Both the position numbers and the translations under genes were made by a program. This document shows, piece after piece, positions 7,433 to 17,158 of a stretch of DNA of 64,000 bases. The notes under the pieces were generated by a model, which saw nothing but the letters and a program-made list of their open reading frames with translations, made no database searches and was not told where the DNA came from. Within the stretch, counting starts at the first letter, position 1, and every line of letters begins with the position of its first letter. The stretch comes from Chitinophagaceae bacterium (GTDB lineage: Bacteria > Bacteroidota > Bacteroidia > Chitinophagales > UBA10324): NCBI GenBank assembly GCA_016717285.1, contig JADKFU010000004.1, forward strand, positions 248,001 to 312,000, read 5' to 3'.

Positions 7433-10400
7433 TCACAATCCAATCGTAACTCCAAACACAAAGGTTTTAGGTTGTGGTGCGCTATAAAAATCAATTCCAG
7501 CAATCACATTTGCTTCTTCCGGCAGCACATAATCTGATGTAACTTCAGGATCCCATCCACGGTAATTTGTAATAGTTAACAGGTTGTAGGCTGAGAGGTA
7601 AATCCGAAGGTTCGTCAGTTTCGCTTTTTTTATGAGGCGGCTTGAAAAATCGTAGCCAAGTGTAAGTGACTTGAGCCGGATGTACGACCCATCATCAATA
7701 TAGCGGCTGGAACGCGTCTGATCGCCATTGTCAAATCCGAGTCTTGCCTGCGGTACATCAGTTATGTCTCCCGGATTCTGCCACGAATCCAGCATATGTG
7801 TTGTTTGATTATCGTAAACAGCACCATTCGATTCCATCCAATGATCTCCGTTCAGGTTGATTTGATTGCCATAAACACTCTGTGTGGCAACATCCAGTGA
7901 GAACCCTTTATACGAAAAGCTGTTTGAAAAGCCTGCGATGAAATCAGGATTCGGATCACCGAGCACTACAAAGTTGGCAAGATTGAAATCGTTGGTGGTT
8001 TCGGTGGAGCCTTCTGTTCCGTTCACATACCACAATGCATCTCCGTTTGCAGGATCCACACCGGCGTATTCTGCACCATAAAAAACGCCCAATGGTTCTC
8101 CGACTTTCACCACATTCAAAACATCAGATCCTCCATTGTCAATAATATCTTGTCCCGGCGCGAGTTCGACCACTTCATTTTTGTTGGCGGCAAAATTTAT
8201 ACTGGCTGTCCATTTAAATTCCCTTACCAGGATATCACCATTGACTACGATTTCCACACCATTGTTTTTCATCTTACCAATATTCTGCGTCTGCAATAAG
8301 ATGCCGGTGGTGGCCGGAACAGGAACATCGAGCAAAAGATTAGAGGTGTTTTTTATATAATAATCCAGTTCACCGTTTAAGCGGTCGCCGAAGAAACCAA
8401 AGTCAATTCCCAAATCAAACTGAAAGGTTCTTTCCCAGGTGAGATCAGGATTTTCAATAGTAGAAGGATACAATGCCGGATTGCCATTGTAGGAAGCGAC
8501 ACCATATTTTCCGATGTAATCAAAGTCTCCAATTTCCGCATTACCGATTTCACCAGCACTTGCTCTTACTTTCAGAAAACTGATGACAGGAATTCCTGTT
8601 AAGAATTGCTCCTGGCTTAAAATCCATCCGGCGGATGCAGAAGGGAAAAATCCATAGCGTTTATTTTCCCCGAAGCGGGAAGACCCATCAATACGACCTG
8701 TGAGTGAGAATAAATATTTCTCTTTGAAGTTGTAATTGGCCCTGGCGAAATAGGAGATAAAACGATACTGTGTGAAGTAACTTGTTCCATATACAATCTG
8801 TGAAGCGCTTGCCAGCGTTTTCAAATCATCATTTGGAAAACCCTGACCGTCCACTTTCTGATAAAACTGAGAATAGGGTTGGTATTCCATGCCACCGGTT
8901 GCTTCAAGGTTATGTATATTATTAAAGTTTTTCAGGTACGTAAGCAACAGCTTCGTATCATAATTTTCCACGCGCGACGCATAGGCTTCACCATATCCTC
9001 CAACAGATTGGCCGAAGTTGGAACGGCTGCCTGAATAACGGTCGGAAGTGAAGTTGGTAAAATCACCGCCCGCTTCTCCACGAAGGGTAAGTGAAGGAAG
9101 AATATGAAAATTCGCATAGATGTTTCCAACTGTCCTGAAGGTGTAATTATTTGATTGAGTGTATTGCGCTTCGAGCAATGGATTAAAATAAAGCGTGACA
9201 GGTTCTTCATTTAGTTCTCCCAATGTATCTCTTGGCGGAGTTAAAGGCGACTGTGCAACAATCTGCATGGGTGATTCAAAGTAATCATCGTTCGGGACAT
9301 CATTATTCAGACTGCGGCTCATCTGCAGCGACGTGCCCAGGTCAAACTTATCTGACAACTTGCTGTCAAGATTAATTTGAATGCTGCCACGATTCATATA
9401 GTTATTGATCAGAATACCATCCTGCTGCGAGTAACCGCCGGCAATGAAATACTGCAGTTTGTCGGTTCCTCCTGAAACGGAAGCATTCACATCGCGCGAA
9501 GTAGCTTTTTGAAAAGCAAGTGACTGCCAGTCGGTGCTCACTTCCCTGGTTGTCCAGTCAGCCCAACCAGAATTTCTGTCGAATTGTTTATGTACATCTT
9601 CGAGATAGTCGTCAATTGCTTCCTGCTCTGTATCGTAATTGCTGAGGCCATTTGCAAAATCATATTTACCGCCATTTACAGCAGCCTGTTCAAAATAATT
9701 AACGTATTGATCAGTGTTCATGAATTCACGCAGCCGTGTTGGTTTGCTCCAACCTTGCTGATAGTCTATGGTGACTTTTGATTTACCTTCCTTTCCCCTT
9801 TTGGTGGTGATAAGCACCACACCATTTGCGCCCCGGGAACCGTAGATGGCGGCTGCGGCGGCATCTTTCAGTATACTTACGGACTCTATATTATTGAAGT
9901 CAATATCATTAAGTGGGTTGATGGAAAGATTGACTTCATCGTTCACTGCTTTGGTATTAATCGGAATGCCATCGACCACGTACAATGGCTCGTTGTTGGC
10001 AGTGATGGAAGAAGAGCCGCGCACACGTACTTTTATTGCACTGCCAACTTTTCCATTGTTTGTTTCCACAAACACGCCTGCGGCCTTTCCCTGCAAAGCT
10101 TGCTCAATGGAAGTAACAGGCGCGCGGGCAATGTCTTCGCCTTTCACCTCGGCAATACTTCCTGTTACTTCCGTTTTTATCTGCGTTCCATATCCAACCA
10201 CCACCACTTCTTTCAACAGTTGTTCTGTATTGGAAAGCGAAACGTCAATGGTAGATTGATGGAGGAAATCAATCTGCTGTGTTTCATAACCAACATATGA
10301 AAAGATGAGCGTTCCGCCGGAAGTGGGAACATTCATGATAAATTTCCCTTGTCCGTTGGTAATGGTAGCTGTTTGGGTGCCTTTGATGATAACCGTTACA

Positions 10401-10516
10401 CCATCAAGTGGTCCATTGTCTGATTTGTCAATGACTGTACCGGAAAGTGACCGGTTTTGCGCAATAAGCGGAGCATAAAAAAGCAGGCTCATCGCGAGGA
10501 GTAAAATTTTTCTCAT
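7433..10516 (-). CDS. SusC/RagA-family TonB-linked outer-membrane transporter
   Basis: A 1027-residue TonB-dependent transporter. A signal peptide (to about AQ19-20) is followed by a CarboxypepD_reg-like domain (about 22-105: SGTVIDKSDNGPLDGVTV, then FSYVGYETQ), the TonB-box/plug (EVVVVGYGTQ, then the SusC signature ILKDAAAAAIYGSRGANGVVLITTK near 210-240), and a 22-strand barrel ending in a phenylalanine-rich strand. It forms the import pore with the SusD protein downstream. No anti-sigma/ECF sigma pair or hybrid two-component regulator is adjacent, so control is not local. Confidence 0.96.
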   Translation of the reverse strand: MRKILLLAMSLLFYAPLIAQNRSLSGTVIDKSDNGPLDGVTVIIKGTQTATITNGQGKFIMNVPTSGGTLIFSYVGYETQQIDFLHQSTIDVSLSNTEQLLKEVVVVGYGTQIKTEVTGSIAEVKGEDIARAPVTSIEQALQGKAAGVFVETNNGKVGSAIKVRVRGSSSITANNEPLYVVDGIPINTKAVNDEVNLSINPLNDIDFNNIESVSILKDAAAAAIYGSRGANGVVLITTKRGKEGKSKVTIDYQQGWSKPTRLREFMNTDQYVNYFEQAAVNGGKYDFANGLSNYDTEQEAIDDYLEDVHKQFDRNSGWADWTTREVSTDWQSLAFQKATSRDVNASVSGGTDKLQYFIAGGYSQQDGILINNYMNRGSIQINLDSKLSDKFDLGTSLQMSRSLNNDVPNDDYFESPMQIVAQSPLTPPRDTLGELNEEPVTLYFNPLLEAQYTQSNNYTFRTVGNIYANFHILPSLTLRGEAGGDFTNFTSDRYSGSRSNFGQSVGGYGEAYASRVENYDTKLLLTYLKNFNNIHNLEATGGMEYQPYSQFYQKVDGQGFPNDDLKTLASASQIVYGTSYFTQYRFISYFARANYNFKEKYLFSLTGRIDGSSRFGENKRYGFFPSASAGWILSQEQFLTGIPVISFLKVRASAGEIGNAEIGDFDYIGKYGVASYNGNPALYPSTIENPDLTWERTFQFDLGIDFGFFGDRLNGELDYYIKNTSNLLLDVPVPATTGILLQTQNIGKMKNNGVEIVVNGDILVREFKWTASINFAANKNEVVELAPGQDIIDNGGSDVLNVVKVGEPLGVFYGAEYAGVDPANGDALWYVNGTEGSTETTNDFNLANFVVLGDPNPDFIAGFSNSFSYKGFSLDVATQSVYGNQINLNGDHWMESNGAVYDNQTTHMLDSWQNPGDITDVPQARLGFDNGDQTRSSRYIDDGSYIRLKSLTLGYDFSSRLIKKAKLTNLRIYLSAYNLLTITNYRGWDPEVTSDYVLPEEANVIAGIDFYSAPQPKTFVFGVTIGL

Positions 10517-10784
10517 GGTTCAAGGTATTTTGGTTCAAGGTTCTTATAGGGTACATAAACGTAATAAATTCCTTTTGAATTAGGTTAATTAGGAATTGAG
10601 AATTAGAAATCAGGAATTAATTCTTAGCTCTGAATCCTCCGATGGATTGAAGAAATTGGGGATTAAGAATTGGGGCATCGCTTCCTTTGTAGTCATTCTG
10701 ATGAAGGAAGCATCTATAATTGCTTTGCTTTTATCAAGTATGACTTATAATAAAGTACGAGTTAGCAGAAAGCCTTTGGGGAAG
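10517..10784. other. susC upstream region with AATTAGGAATT words
   Basis: About 270 bases between the CotH gene and susC, both on the minus strand. It holds two close GGTTCAAGG copies (near 10517 and 10532) just ahead of susC and repeated GAATTGAGAATTAG-type words (10590-10625). No clear -7/-33 pair was found. The forward open frame across 10596-10820 has no recognisable features. Confidence 0.4.
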
Positions 10785-13016
10785 CTATTGTTTGATTACT
10801 GTTTCGAAATAATTTTTTGAACCGTCAAAAAGTTTAATCAGGTAAATGCCTGCGGACAAATTATCTGTAAGCAAGTTGATTGGTTGTGCTCCGGATAATT
10901 TTTGTTTCAATACTATTTCACCAAGACTGTTGATGAGTAATATTTCAACTTCTTGATTTGCAAACGGCAACTGAATATTTAATTGATTTGAAAATGGAGA
11001 AGGAAATGTTTTGAAATTATTTTTAACCTGCTGATCTATTCCCGTAAAAACATTTACATTAATTATGGTATCGTACATTGCTGTACATCCATAATACTGA
11101 TTAACAGTTAATGTAACAGTGTAGCTGCCTGTGTTGGCATACACATGCACAGGAATCTGTTCGGTTGAAAATGTACCATCGCCAAAACTCCAACTGAAAT
11201 CAGCACTTGTAATTGCAGGAATAAATTTAAATCCTGCCGGCGCTATTTGTTCGGTTGTAAATGTTGCATTAGGAGCAGCTACATAATCAATAGCCACCGC
11301 ATCATCAAGCCAGGCAAAACGGTTGGTGATAAAATTTTTAAGTTCATCAACAAAATAAGGAGGATTGGTGACACCCAGCTCGGCCCATTTTTTAAAATTG
11401 CGTTCTGCAGGTTGTTCCAATAAAGTTTGAAGTGAATCGATGATTTCAAAAAATGCTTCATCTTTTATTATTGCCTCCCGCAAAGAAGTATACCTGCAAT
11501 ACACTTCATTCACCCATTCAGGATCTTCCCGGAATTTACTCCACCAAAAAGGAAAAGGCCAGTAAGGATGCGTGATTTCCCAAACCCAACCTTGTTCTGT
11601 TCCGGGAGCAAAGGCGCGATCGTAATCCCACGGCGGGCCGATGTTCAGTTGTCCGCCATTCGTAATTTTTTCTTTGTACAGAAAAGTGCTGCGACCGTAA
11701 CTGTCGTAGTTGGCGCTGAATTCATTTACGATCATGAAATCAATAAATGATTTTACGGAAATAAATTTCCGGTAACCATTTACACTATCGAGAAACAAAT
11801 TGCCATGCAGCGCATTTTCAAAACTATCAACATAAGCATGAATATAATCGAACTGCTCCGGTTGAATATCTTCAATTTGTGGTTCCACCATTTTATAGGC
11901 AACGGGTAATTGGCAGGTTGAATAATTGATGGGAAGGTATAAGCTGTTCCAGTCGTTTGGATATCCGTTTTCATTGATTTCAATAATGTAACCACCTGTC
12001 AGTTCGTCGCCTGCAATGTCCTCAGGTTTTAAGTCAGCGATATCAACCCTGTTCTCATCACGTTTTATTTTTTCTGTCAAGGTATAAACGCCGATGTATT
12101 CGCCATTCAGCATCACTTCGCAAAACATGGTGCGTGGTGCATAGCGTCCCATCCTTCTACTCATTTCATAAGTGATCGTATTTTTCATCAGACTAAAGTC
12201 GAGGTATTCGGCCTTTAGTATAAAATCGTTTTCTGAAGGAAGTCCTAACAACACTGTATCTATTTCAAGACTGTCAATATCCACAAGGTCAAAGTCATAG
12301 TTTTTTTTGGGATAATACGGACCGGTAAAGCCCTGCAGCTCCGTCATTATTTTTCCAACATACGCATAGTCGGTATCTGTTGGATGGTTCAGGATTCCGG
12401 GACCGTGGTCGATGATCTTCATTTCCGCCGCAACTTTTGGTTCACTAAATATTTCCTGTCCATTGGTATTGATAAGTATCAGCGGCAGGTTGGATTCAGT
12501 GAAGATGAATGGAATGGCAGGGTTATCACCGAAAGTAATTTGAAAGTTGTGCAGTGTTCCTTCATCCTGCGGGTAGGTATCATTGCATTGCAGCTTCCAG
12601 GTACCGTTTGGATTTTGTCCATTGTTGATCAATCCGAGATCGCCCATGGCGGCATACATACCGGTAAACGGTGCTGAACCACCACCGACAGGATTCGGTG
12701 AAAAATCATTCAGGCAGGTATAAATAAAATTATCACCGTCACCGCCCACGCCGGAAATCAGCAACACTGTTGTTCCATCCGGTGAGATGAGTTTAATCTG
12801 GAGATCGGAATCCCAGGTATGCGTGATATTGAAACAAACACTTTCCAGCCCGAAAGTGGTGTCAATTACATTCGGTAATCCGCTGACTGCAAGATCGAAA
12901 GTGACCACAGTGCCATTGTCGGGAATCACTTCATTTACTACTGTGTAATACGTTTGCGCTGATGCATGAAGCGTGGTGATCACAAGAAAAACCAGCGACA
13001 TAAATTTTATTTTCAT
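10785..13016 (-). CDS. secreted CotH-kinase protein with P-domain, PKD and T9SS type A signal
   Basis: A 743-residue, four-part exported protein. Signal peptide to about residue 21 (HASAQ); a proprotein-convertase P-domain (about 25-170: THTWDSDLQIKLISPDG, then NGTWKLQCND); a CotH-like kinase region (about 178-570) with LNGEYIGVYTLTEKIKRDE and GGYIIEIN; a PKD fold (about 580-650: FSWSFGDGTFSTEQIPVHVY); and a C-terminal T9SS type A module (about 665-743: FPSPFSNQLNI to SAGIYLIKLFDG). CotH of Bacillus is a protein kinase of spore coat; in Bacteroidota such proteins are exported and their substrates are unknown. Whether it acts outside the cell as a kinase, without ATP, is open. Confidence 0.88.
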   Translation of the reverse strand: MKIKFMSLVFLVITTLHASAQTYYTVVNEVIPDNGTVVTFDLAVSGLPNVIDTTFGLESVCFNITHTWDSDLQIKLISPDGTTVLLISGVGGDGDNFIYTCLNDFSPNPVGGGSAPFTGMYAAMGDLGLINNGQNPNGTWKLQCNDTYPQDEGTLHNFQITFGDNPAIPFIFTESNLPLILINTNGQEIFSEPKVAAEMKIIDHGPGILNHPTDTDYAYVGKIMTELQGFTGPYYPKKNYDFDLVDIDSLEIDTVLLGLPSENDFILKAEYLDFSLMKNTITYEMSRRMGRYAPRTMFCEVMLNGEYIGVYTLTEKIKRDENRVDIADLKPEDIAGDELTGGYIIEINENGYPNDWNSLYLPINYSTCQLPVAYKMVEPQIEDIQPEQFDYIHAYVDSFENALHGNLFLDSVNGYRKFISVKSFIDFMIVNEFSANYDSYGRSTFLYKEKITNGGQLNIGPPWDYDRAFAPGTEQGWVWEITHPYWPFPFWWSKFREDPEWVNEVYCRYTSLREAIIKDEAFFEIIDSLQTLLEQPAERNFKKWAELGVTNPPYFVDELKNFITNRFAWLDDAVAIDYVAAPNATFTTEQIAPAGFKFIPAITSADFSWSFGDGTFSTEQIPVHVYANTGSYTVTLTVNQYYGCTAMYDTIINVNVFTGIDQQVKNNFKTFPSPFSNQLNIQLPFANQEVEILLINSLGEIVLKQKLSGAQPINLLTDNLSAGIYLIKLFDGSKNYFETVIKQ

Positions 13017-13229
13017 AAAAAAATCGTGGTTGGTTTTTTTGAAATGGAAAGCAGCTACGTATTTATGGTTGCAAAATAGTTATTTCAGTTGGGTGTGATT
13101 GAGGAATTGCTTTGTGATGAAGTTATAAAAGCACTTCGGCAAGCTCAAGGAACATTTTCGACAGTCACAGTCTAAACGCTGTTCATTAATTTAATTTTTC
13201 TTCACGTTCTTTGCGCAACAGAACATTTT

Positions 13230-14234
13230 ATGGCAACAGAACTATTCGACAAGGCAGCAGCAATTTTGAAGGAACTGGAAACGGACGTAATTTCAGATGC
13301 GGCAGCGCTTGAACAATTCCGGATACGGTATCTCGGCAGCAAGAATATTATCAAGGATGTGTTTGCTGAGATGAAGCAGGTGCCGAATGAACGCAAGAAG
13401 GAGTTCGGGCAAGTGGTGAATGCATTGAAGCTAAAGGCCGAAGAAAAATTCCAACTTTTTAAAGAGCAGTTATCATCAACAGTAGTTGCTGCAAGAACGG
13501 AAGCTGTTGATCTTTCAATGCCGGGAAATCCTGTTGCATTGGGTTCAAGACATCCGGTTGCCGTGATTCGTAAAAAGGTGATTGATATTTTTGGCCGCAT
13601 CGGTTTCCAGGTGGCGGAAGGCCCGGAGATTGAAGATGAATGGCACAACTTCACGGCATTAAATATTCCTGAAGATCATCCTGCGCGCGATATGACGGAT
13701 TCATTCTACATCGAAAATCCAGGAGTTATTCTTCGTTCTCAAACCAGCAATGTGCAGATACGCGTAATGGAAACGCAAAAACCTCCGATCCGGATTATTG
13801 CACCGGGACGTGTATACCGCAATGAAACCATCACTTACAAACATCATGTAATCTTTCATCAATTGGAAGGATTATACGTTGATAAAAATGTTTCTTTCGC
13901 CGATCTGAAACAGACGATGTATTATTTCTTCAAAGAATTTTTCGGCGATGATTTCGAATGGCGTTTCCGGCCTTCCTTTTTTCCGTTCACTGAAATATCC
14001 GCTGAGTTAGATATCAGGCGGAAAGGAACTGAAAAATGGATGGAGATTCTCGGTTGTGGTATGGTGCATCCGAAAGTGCTGGAGAATTGCAAGATTGATC
14101 CGGAAGTTTATACCGGCTACGCCTGGGGAATGGGCATTGAAAGATTGGTGCTGCTCAAATATGATATTCCTGATATCCGCATGTTGTTTGAAAATGATGT
14201 GCGGTTTTTGGAACAGTTTGAGGCTGCGTGGTGA
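13230..14234 (+). CDS. pheS: phenylalanyl-tRNA synthetase alpha subunit
   Basis: Charges tRNA-Phe as part of the alpha2beta2 enzyme. The 334 residues have the coiled-coil N-terminal arm (1-90), then class II motifs: motif 1 around HPVAVIRKKVIDIFGRIGF, motif 2 GRVYRNETITYKHHVIFHQLEG (near 192-213), and motif 3 GMGIERLVLLKYDIPDIR (near 302-319). Length is normal. pheT is not adjacent, so the two subunit genes are separated here, as in many Bacteroidota. Convergent with the next gene through a 220-base gap containing a repeat. Confidence 0.96.
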   Translation: MATELFDKAAAILKELETDVISDAAALEQFRIRYLGSKNIIKDVFAEMKQVPNERKKEFGQVVNALKLKAEEKFQLFKEQLSSTVVAARTEAVDLSMPGNPVALGSRHPVAVIRKKVIDIFGRIGFQVAEGPEIEDEWHNFTALNIPEDHPARDMTDSFYIENPGVILRSQTSNVQIRVMETQKPPIRIIAPGRVYRNETITYKHHVIFHQLEGLYVDKNVSFADLKQTMYYFFKEFFGDDFEWRFRPSFFPFTEISAELDIRRKGTEKWMEILGCGMVHPKVLENCKIDPEVYTGYAWGMGIERLVLLKYDIPDIRMLFENDVRFLEQFEAAW

Positions 14235-14258
14235 GGTGGGTTGAACAGGTGAATGGCT

Positions 14259-14419
14259 GCATTGCTAAATGGTTAAATGATTGCGGCGAAGCCGAAGTAC
14301 AGATGCACTGAACAAACCATGATGCGTTGAATACCAGGATCGAAACAGTTAATGCCGCCTTAAACAGTGCTCCGGCTTCACCATAACCATATAGCCATAA
14401 AACCATCCAACCATTCAAC
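14259..14419. repeat. imperfect hairpin repeat, family 1 copy 2
   Basis: The left arm (14259-14295) shares GCTAAATGGTTAAATG and GCGGCGAAGCCG with the copy at 796. The right arm (14370-14419) carries CTCCGGCTTCACCATAACC and AACCATCCAACCATTCAAC, its imperfect complement. It occupies nearly the whole gap between pheS and the convergent orphan gene and could serve as a weak bidirectional terminator. Confidence 0.6.
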
Positions 14420-14453
14420 TTATTTACCTACGATGGATCGCATTCCTGATTTC

Positions 14454-15872
14454 TCAGAAAACCAATTTATTCAGTGCCTTCACCATATTTCTGCGGTTAC
14501 TGTATATTACTTTAAACTCCGTGGCAAGCGTTTTTGATATCTCAACACCTGTAGGCAACGATTGAATCTTGCGAAGAATTTTTACAACATACTCATAATG
14601 TTCGCGACCCATATTCTGCTCCGCATAGCGGCGCAATGCCTTGCGGTAGATCTCTACTATTTCCTCCGGAAACTTGTCTTTCAGCAGGTCGTAATAATCT
14701 TCTGCAAACTCGAGCGATGCATTTTTCTGCACCAGTGCAAGCAGCCGCGGCCAGTTCTTTTCTTCTATAAAAATTGTTGCCAGTGCACGAATGCCTTTCA
14801 AACCAAAATGGGTCTCCGCTTTTAGTGTGCTGATAATTTTTTCCACTTCAGGTCTCCACTTTTCAGCATCATAAGTTGTCTTTACTGTACGATAGTATTC
14901 GATCCTGAACTGATCATAAAACAATCGCAAACCGGTTTGCCGGATATTGCGCACATCATTTTCCAGCAATGCAATTTTTAAAATCAACTCATCCCATTCG
15001 GAACTTTCGTATAACCGTCCCTTTTGCTGATCACTTCGCTTGCTCTCTTTTAGTAATTCCTTTGCAGCGTCAAAGTCATTTTTTAGAATGTATTCATCAA
15101 TAAGTTGTCGCCTGAATGTTCTGATGCGCAGGTTATCTTCCACCACTTTTTGCGCGTCTTCCTTCCTTCCCATACTTTCAAGCAACTGCATTTTTTTCCG
15201 GAGAAAAAATTCTTCGTAGCGCTCATTGATGGTATTTTTCTGTCGACTTCCTGTTTCTGTAATCAGCTGATCAAGGAGGTTAAGCAAACGGAATTGCTGC
15301 TCCTCATTCTTTGCGGCATCCGACAGCAGATCGAACCAATAGTCTTCTATTCCGGTGTTACGATATTCAGGCCGTGTTGCTTCCTGCAAAGCAGTTTCAA
15401 AAATGAGCTCCTTCAGTTGAGTGCCGGCATCAATATTTACAATGGTATCAAGCAATGAAAACGACTTGATGACTTTTCCACGCAGTAAAAATTCCTGATC
15501 CTCCTCACGACCGATCAGTGGATGAATTAATTCAATCAATGCAATAGCCAAATAAAAAGGATCGAGGTAATTTTTTATTGCTAACTGATCTGCCGCCTGC
15601 TGTAGTAAGGCATCTAAACGTGTTGCAACAGTTTGAAAGTAATGGTTTTCTTTTTCGTTATCGCGAATGACCTGTTCGATAAGAAGCAGGTATTTTTCTT
15701 TGCCTGAAATCTTAAGCCTGTCTGCAAACTTCAGGAGGAATTCTGTTTCAAATGCTGTGTTTTGTGCGGCATACGATTCCATAAATTCCCGCAGCTCTTT
15801 GTCCTTTACTTTTTTCAGTAAAGGAGCAAGCAAAGCGGATGTGGAATGATGTGGTGCCTTTTCCATTTTCAA
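14454..15872 (-). CDS. large alpha-helical protein of unknown function
   Basis: A 472-residue soluble protein with no signal peptide or membrane segment. Composition and spacing suggest stacked helical hairpins: charged amphipathic helices recur throughout, such as FETEFLLKFADRLK, NDFDAAKELLKESKRS and FPEEIVEIYRKALRRYAEQNMG. The last 150 residues resemble TPR-like repeats often seen C-terminal to SWIM zinc-finger proteins (recall only); no SWIM cysteines are present here. Met3 is an equally good start. It stands alone, convergent with pheS. I do not recognise a function. Confidence 0.75.
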   Translation of the reverse strand: MKMEKAPHHSTSALLAPLLKKVKDKELREFMESYAAQNTAFETEFLLKFADRLKISGKEKYLLLIEQVIRDNEKENHYFQTVATRLDALLQQAADQLAIKNYLDPFYLAIALIELIHPLIGREEDQEFLLRGKVIKSFSLLDTIVNIDAGTQLKELIFETALQEATRPEYRNTGIEDYWFDLLSDAAKNEEQQFRLLNLLDQLITETGSRQKNTINERYEEFFLRKKMQLLESMGRKEDAQKVVEDNLRIRTFRRQLIDEYILKNDFDAAKELLKESKRSDQQKGRLYESSEWDELILKIALLENDVRNIRQTGLRLFYDQFRIEYYRTVKTTYDAEKWRPEVEKIISTLKAETHFGLKGIRALATIFIEEKNWPRLLALVQKNASLEFAEDYYDLLKDKFPEEIVEIYRKALRRYAEQNMGREHYEYVVKILRKIQSLPTGVEISKTLATEFKVIYSNRRNMVKALNKLVF

Positions 15873-16242
15873 CGGCAGGTGGTAAACGATGAGCTTGTGT
15901 AATTGATGCTACTGATCTCTATGCGCAAGTTTTCAAAAAAAGCAGTTTAACTCGTAAAGATAGCAAGATGGCAGGAAGTTAAGTTCATCACCAATCGAAA
16001 GAGTGAAAGAAGTTTTATGCCGTCAGCATATTTATCGCCAAGGCGCTAAGCAAGCAAAGGAAATACCCAATTGCCTTTACGGGCTTAACGCATCGGCGAG
16101 CACCTGTATATTAATTGTGACCATGGTTTTTGAAAACCTTAAATAGTTTATCGTGCATGCGAAATATGACAAGATAAAATTACTCACAGAACAACCGTAA
16201 ATTGCAGTTACTGTTTTAAAACACTGTCCTTATCATAACCAG
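15873..16242. other. 370-base divergent gap with a GCAAAGGCGC-type hairpin
   Basis: Lies between the divergent helical orphan and the hydroxyacyl-CoA dehydrogenase. It contains one hairpin-like repeat: TCGCCAAGGCGCTAAGC (from 16035) against GCTTAACGCATCGGCGA (to 16099), 20 of 26 positions complementary. The rest looks like ordinary AT-rich leader; no clear TAnnTTTG promoter was found. Confidence 0.5.
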
Positions 16243-17103
16243 GTGAAAACGATAACACAAATCCATTCCATCGCCGTAGTGGGTGCGGGTACGATGGGTG
16301 CCGGAATCGCGCAACTTGCAGCTCAGGCCGGTTATGAAACGATTTTATACGATGTGTCTGCAACAGCGGTCAGAAAAGGAATTACCGGAATTACGAATAA
16401 CCTGGCCATTGCAATGGAGAAGAAGAAGATAGATTCGGCAGGAAAGGAAAGTATACTGTCACGCATTCTTCCTTCCAATAATTTTAACGATCTGGTTGCA
16501 GATGTAGTGATTGAAGCGATTGTGGAACGATTGGAAGTGAAGACAACGCTTTTCCAACAGTTAGCTAAGCTGACAAATGATAGAGAGACTATTTTTTGTT
16601 CCAACACCTCTTCCATTCCTATTACGCTGCTGGCTAAGGAAATTCCGTATCCGGAAAGAATAGCGGGCATGCACTTTTTCAACCCCGCGCACCTGATGAA
16701 ATTAGTGGAAGTTGTTTCCGGTGAAAAAACGGATGCTGCCTGCGCGAAAACCATCTGTGCCCTCGCATTAAAAATGGGCAAGCAACCGGTGATGACGAAA
16801 GATAAGCCGGGTTTTATCGTCAACCGCATTGGCAAATTGTATCATACTGAATCTTTAAAAATTCTTGAGGAACACATTGCATCTGTTGAAACGATTGATC
16901 AATTGCTGGAAGCAAGCGGATTCAGGATGGGACCTTTCAAACTGATTGATCTGATTGGAGTGGATGCGAATCTTAATGTTACGAAGTCGTTGTATGAATT
17001 ATCTGACCATGAAGCGAAGTTCAGGCCGAGCGTCTTGCAACAACAATTGGTGGATGACGGATTCCTGGGAAAAAAATCAGGCCGTGGTTTTTATGAATAT
17101 TAG
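16243..17103 (+). CDS. 3-hydroxyacyl-CoA (3-hydroxybutyryl-CoA) dehydrogenase
   Basis: NAD-dependent oxidation of 3-hydroxyacyl-CoA to 3-ketoacyl-CoA in beta-oxidation or butanoate metabolism. The 286 residues show the Rossmann motif VVGAGTMGAGIAQ (residues 13-25), SNTSSIPIT, the catalytic-histidine segment MHFFNPAHLMKLVEVV and the second-domain KPGFIVNRI. The length is that of a stand-alone PaaH/Hbd enzyme, not the FadB fusion. The start is a GTG at 16243; no in-frame ATG precedes the Rossmann strand. PaaK lies 1.7 kb away on the other strand. Confidence 0.93.
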   Translation: MKTITQIHSIAVVGAGTMGAGIAQLAAQAGYETILYDVSATAVRKGITGITNNLAIAMEKKKIDSAGKESILSRILPSNNFNDLVADVVIEAIVERLEVKTTLFQQLAKLTNDRETIFCSNTSSIPITLLAKEIPYPERIAGMHFFNPAHLMKLVEVVSGEKTDAACAKTICALALKMGKQPVMTKDKPGFIVNRIGKLYHTESLKILEEHIASVETIDQLLEASGFRMGPFKLIDLIGVDANLNVTKSLYELSDHEAKFRPSVLQQQLVDDGFLGKKSGRGFYEY

Positions 17104-17158
17104 CTTTTGATACAGGAACCGCATGTTCAAACTGAAGACTCATAAAAAAATAATTACG

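Noticed and set aside
9846..10259. 137-codon open frame opposite susC
   Set aside because: Antisense shadow of the conserved plug domain of SusC; low-complexity content with no known motif.
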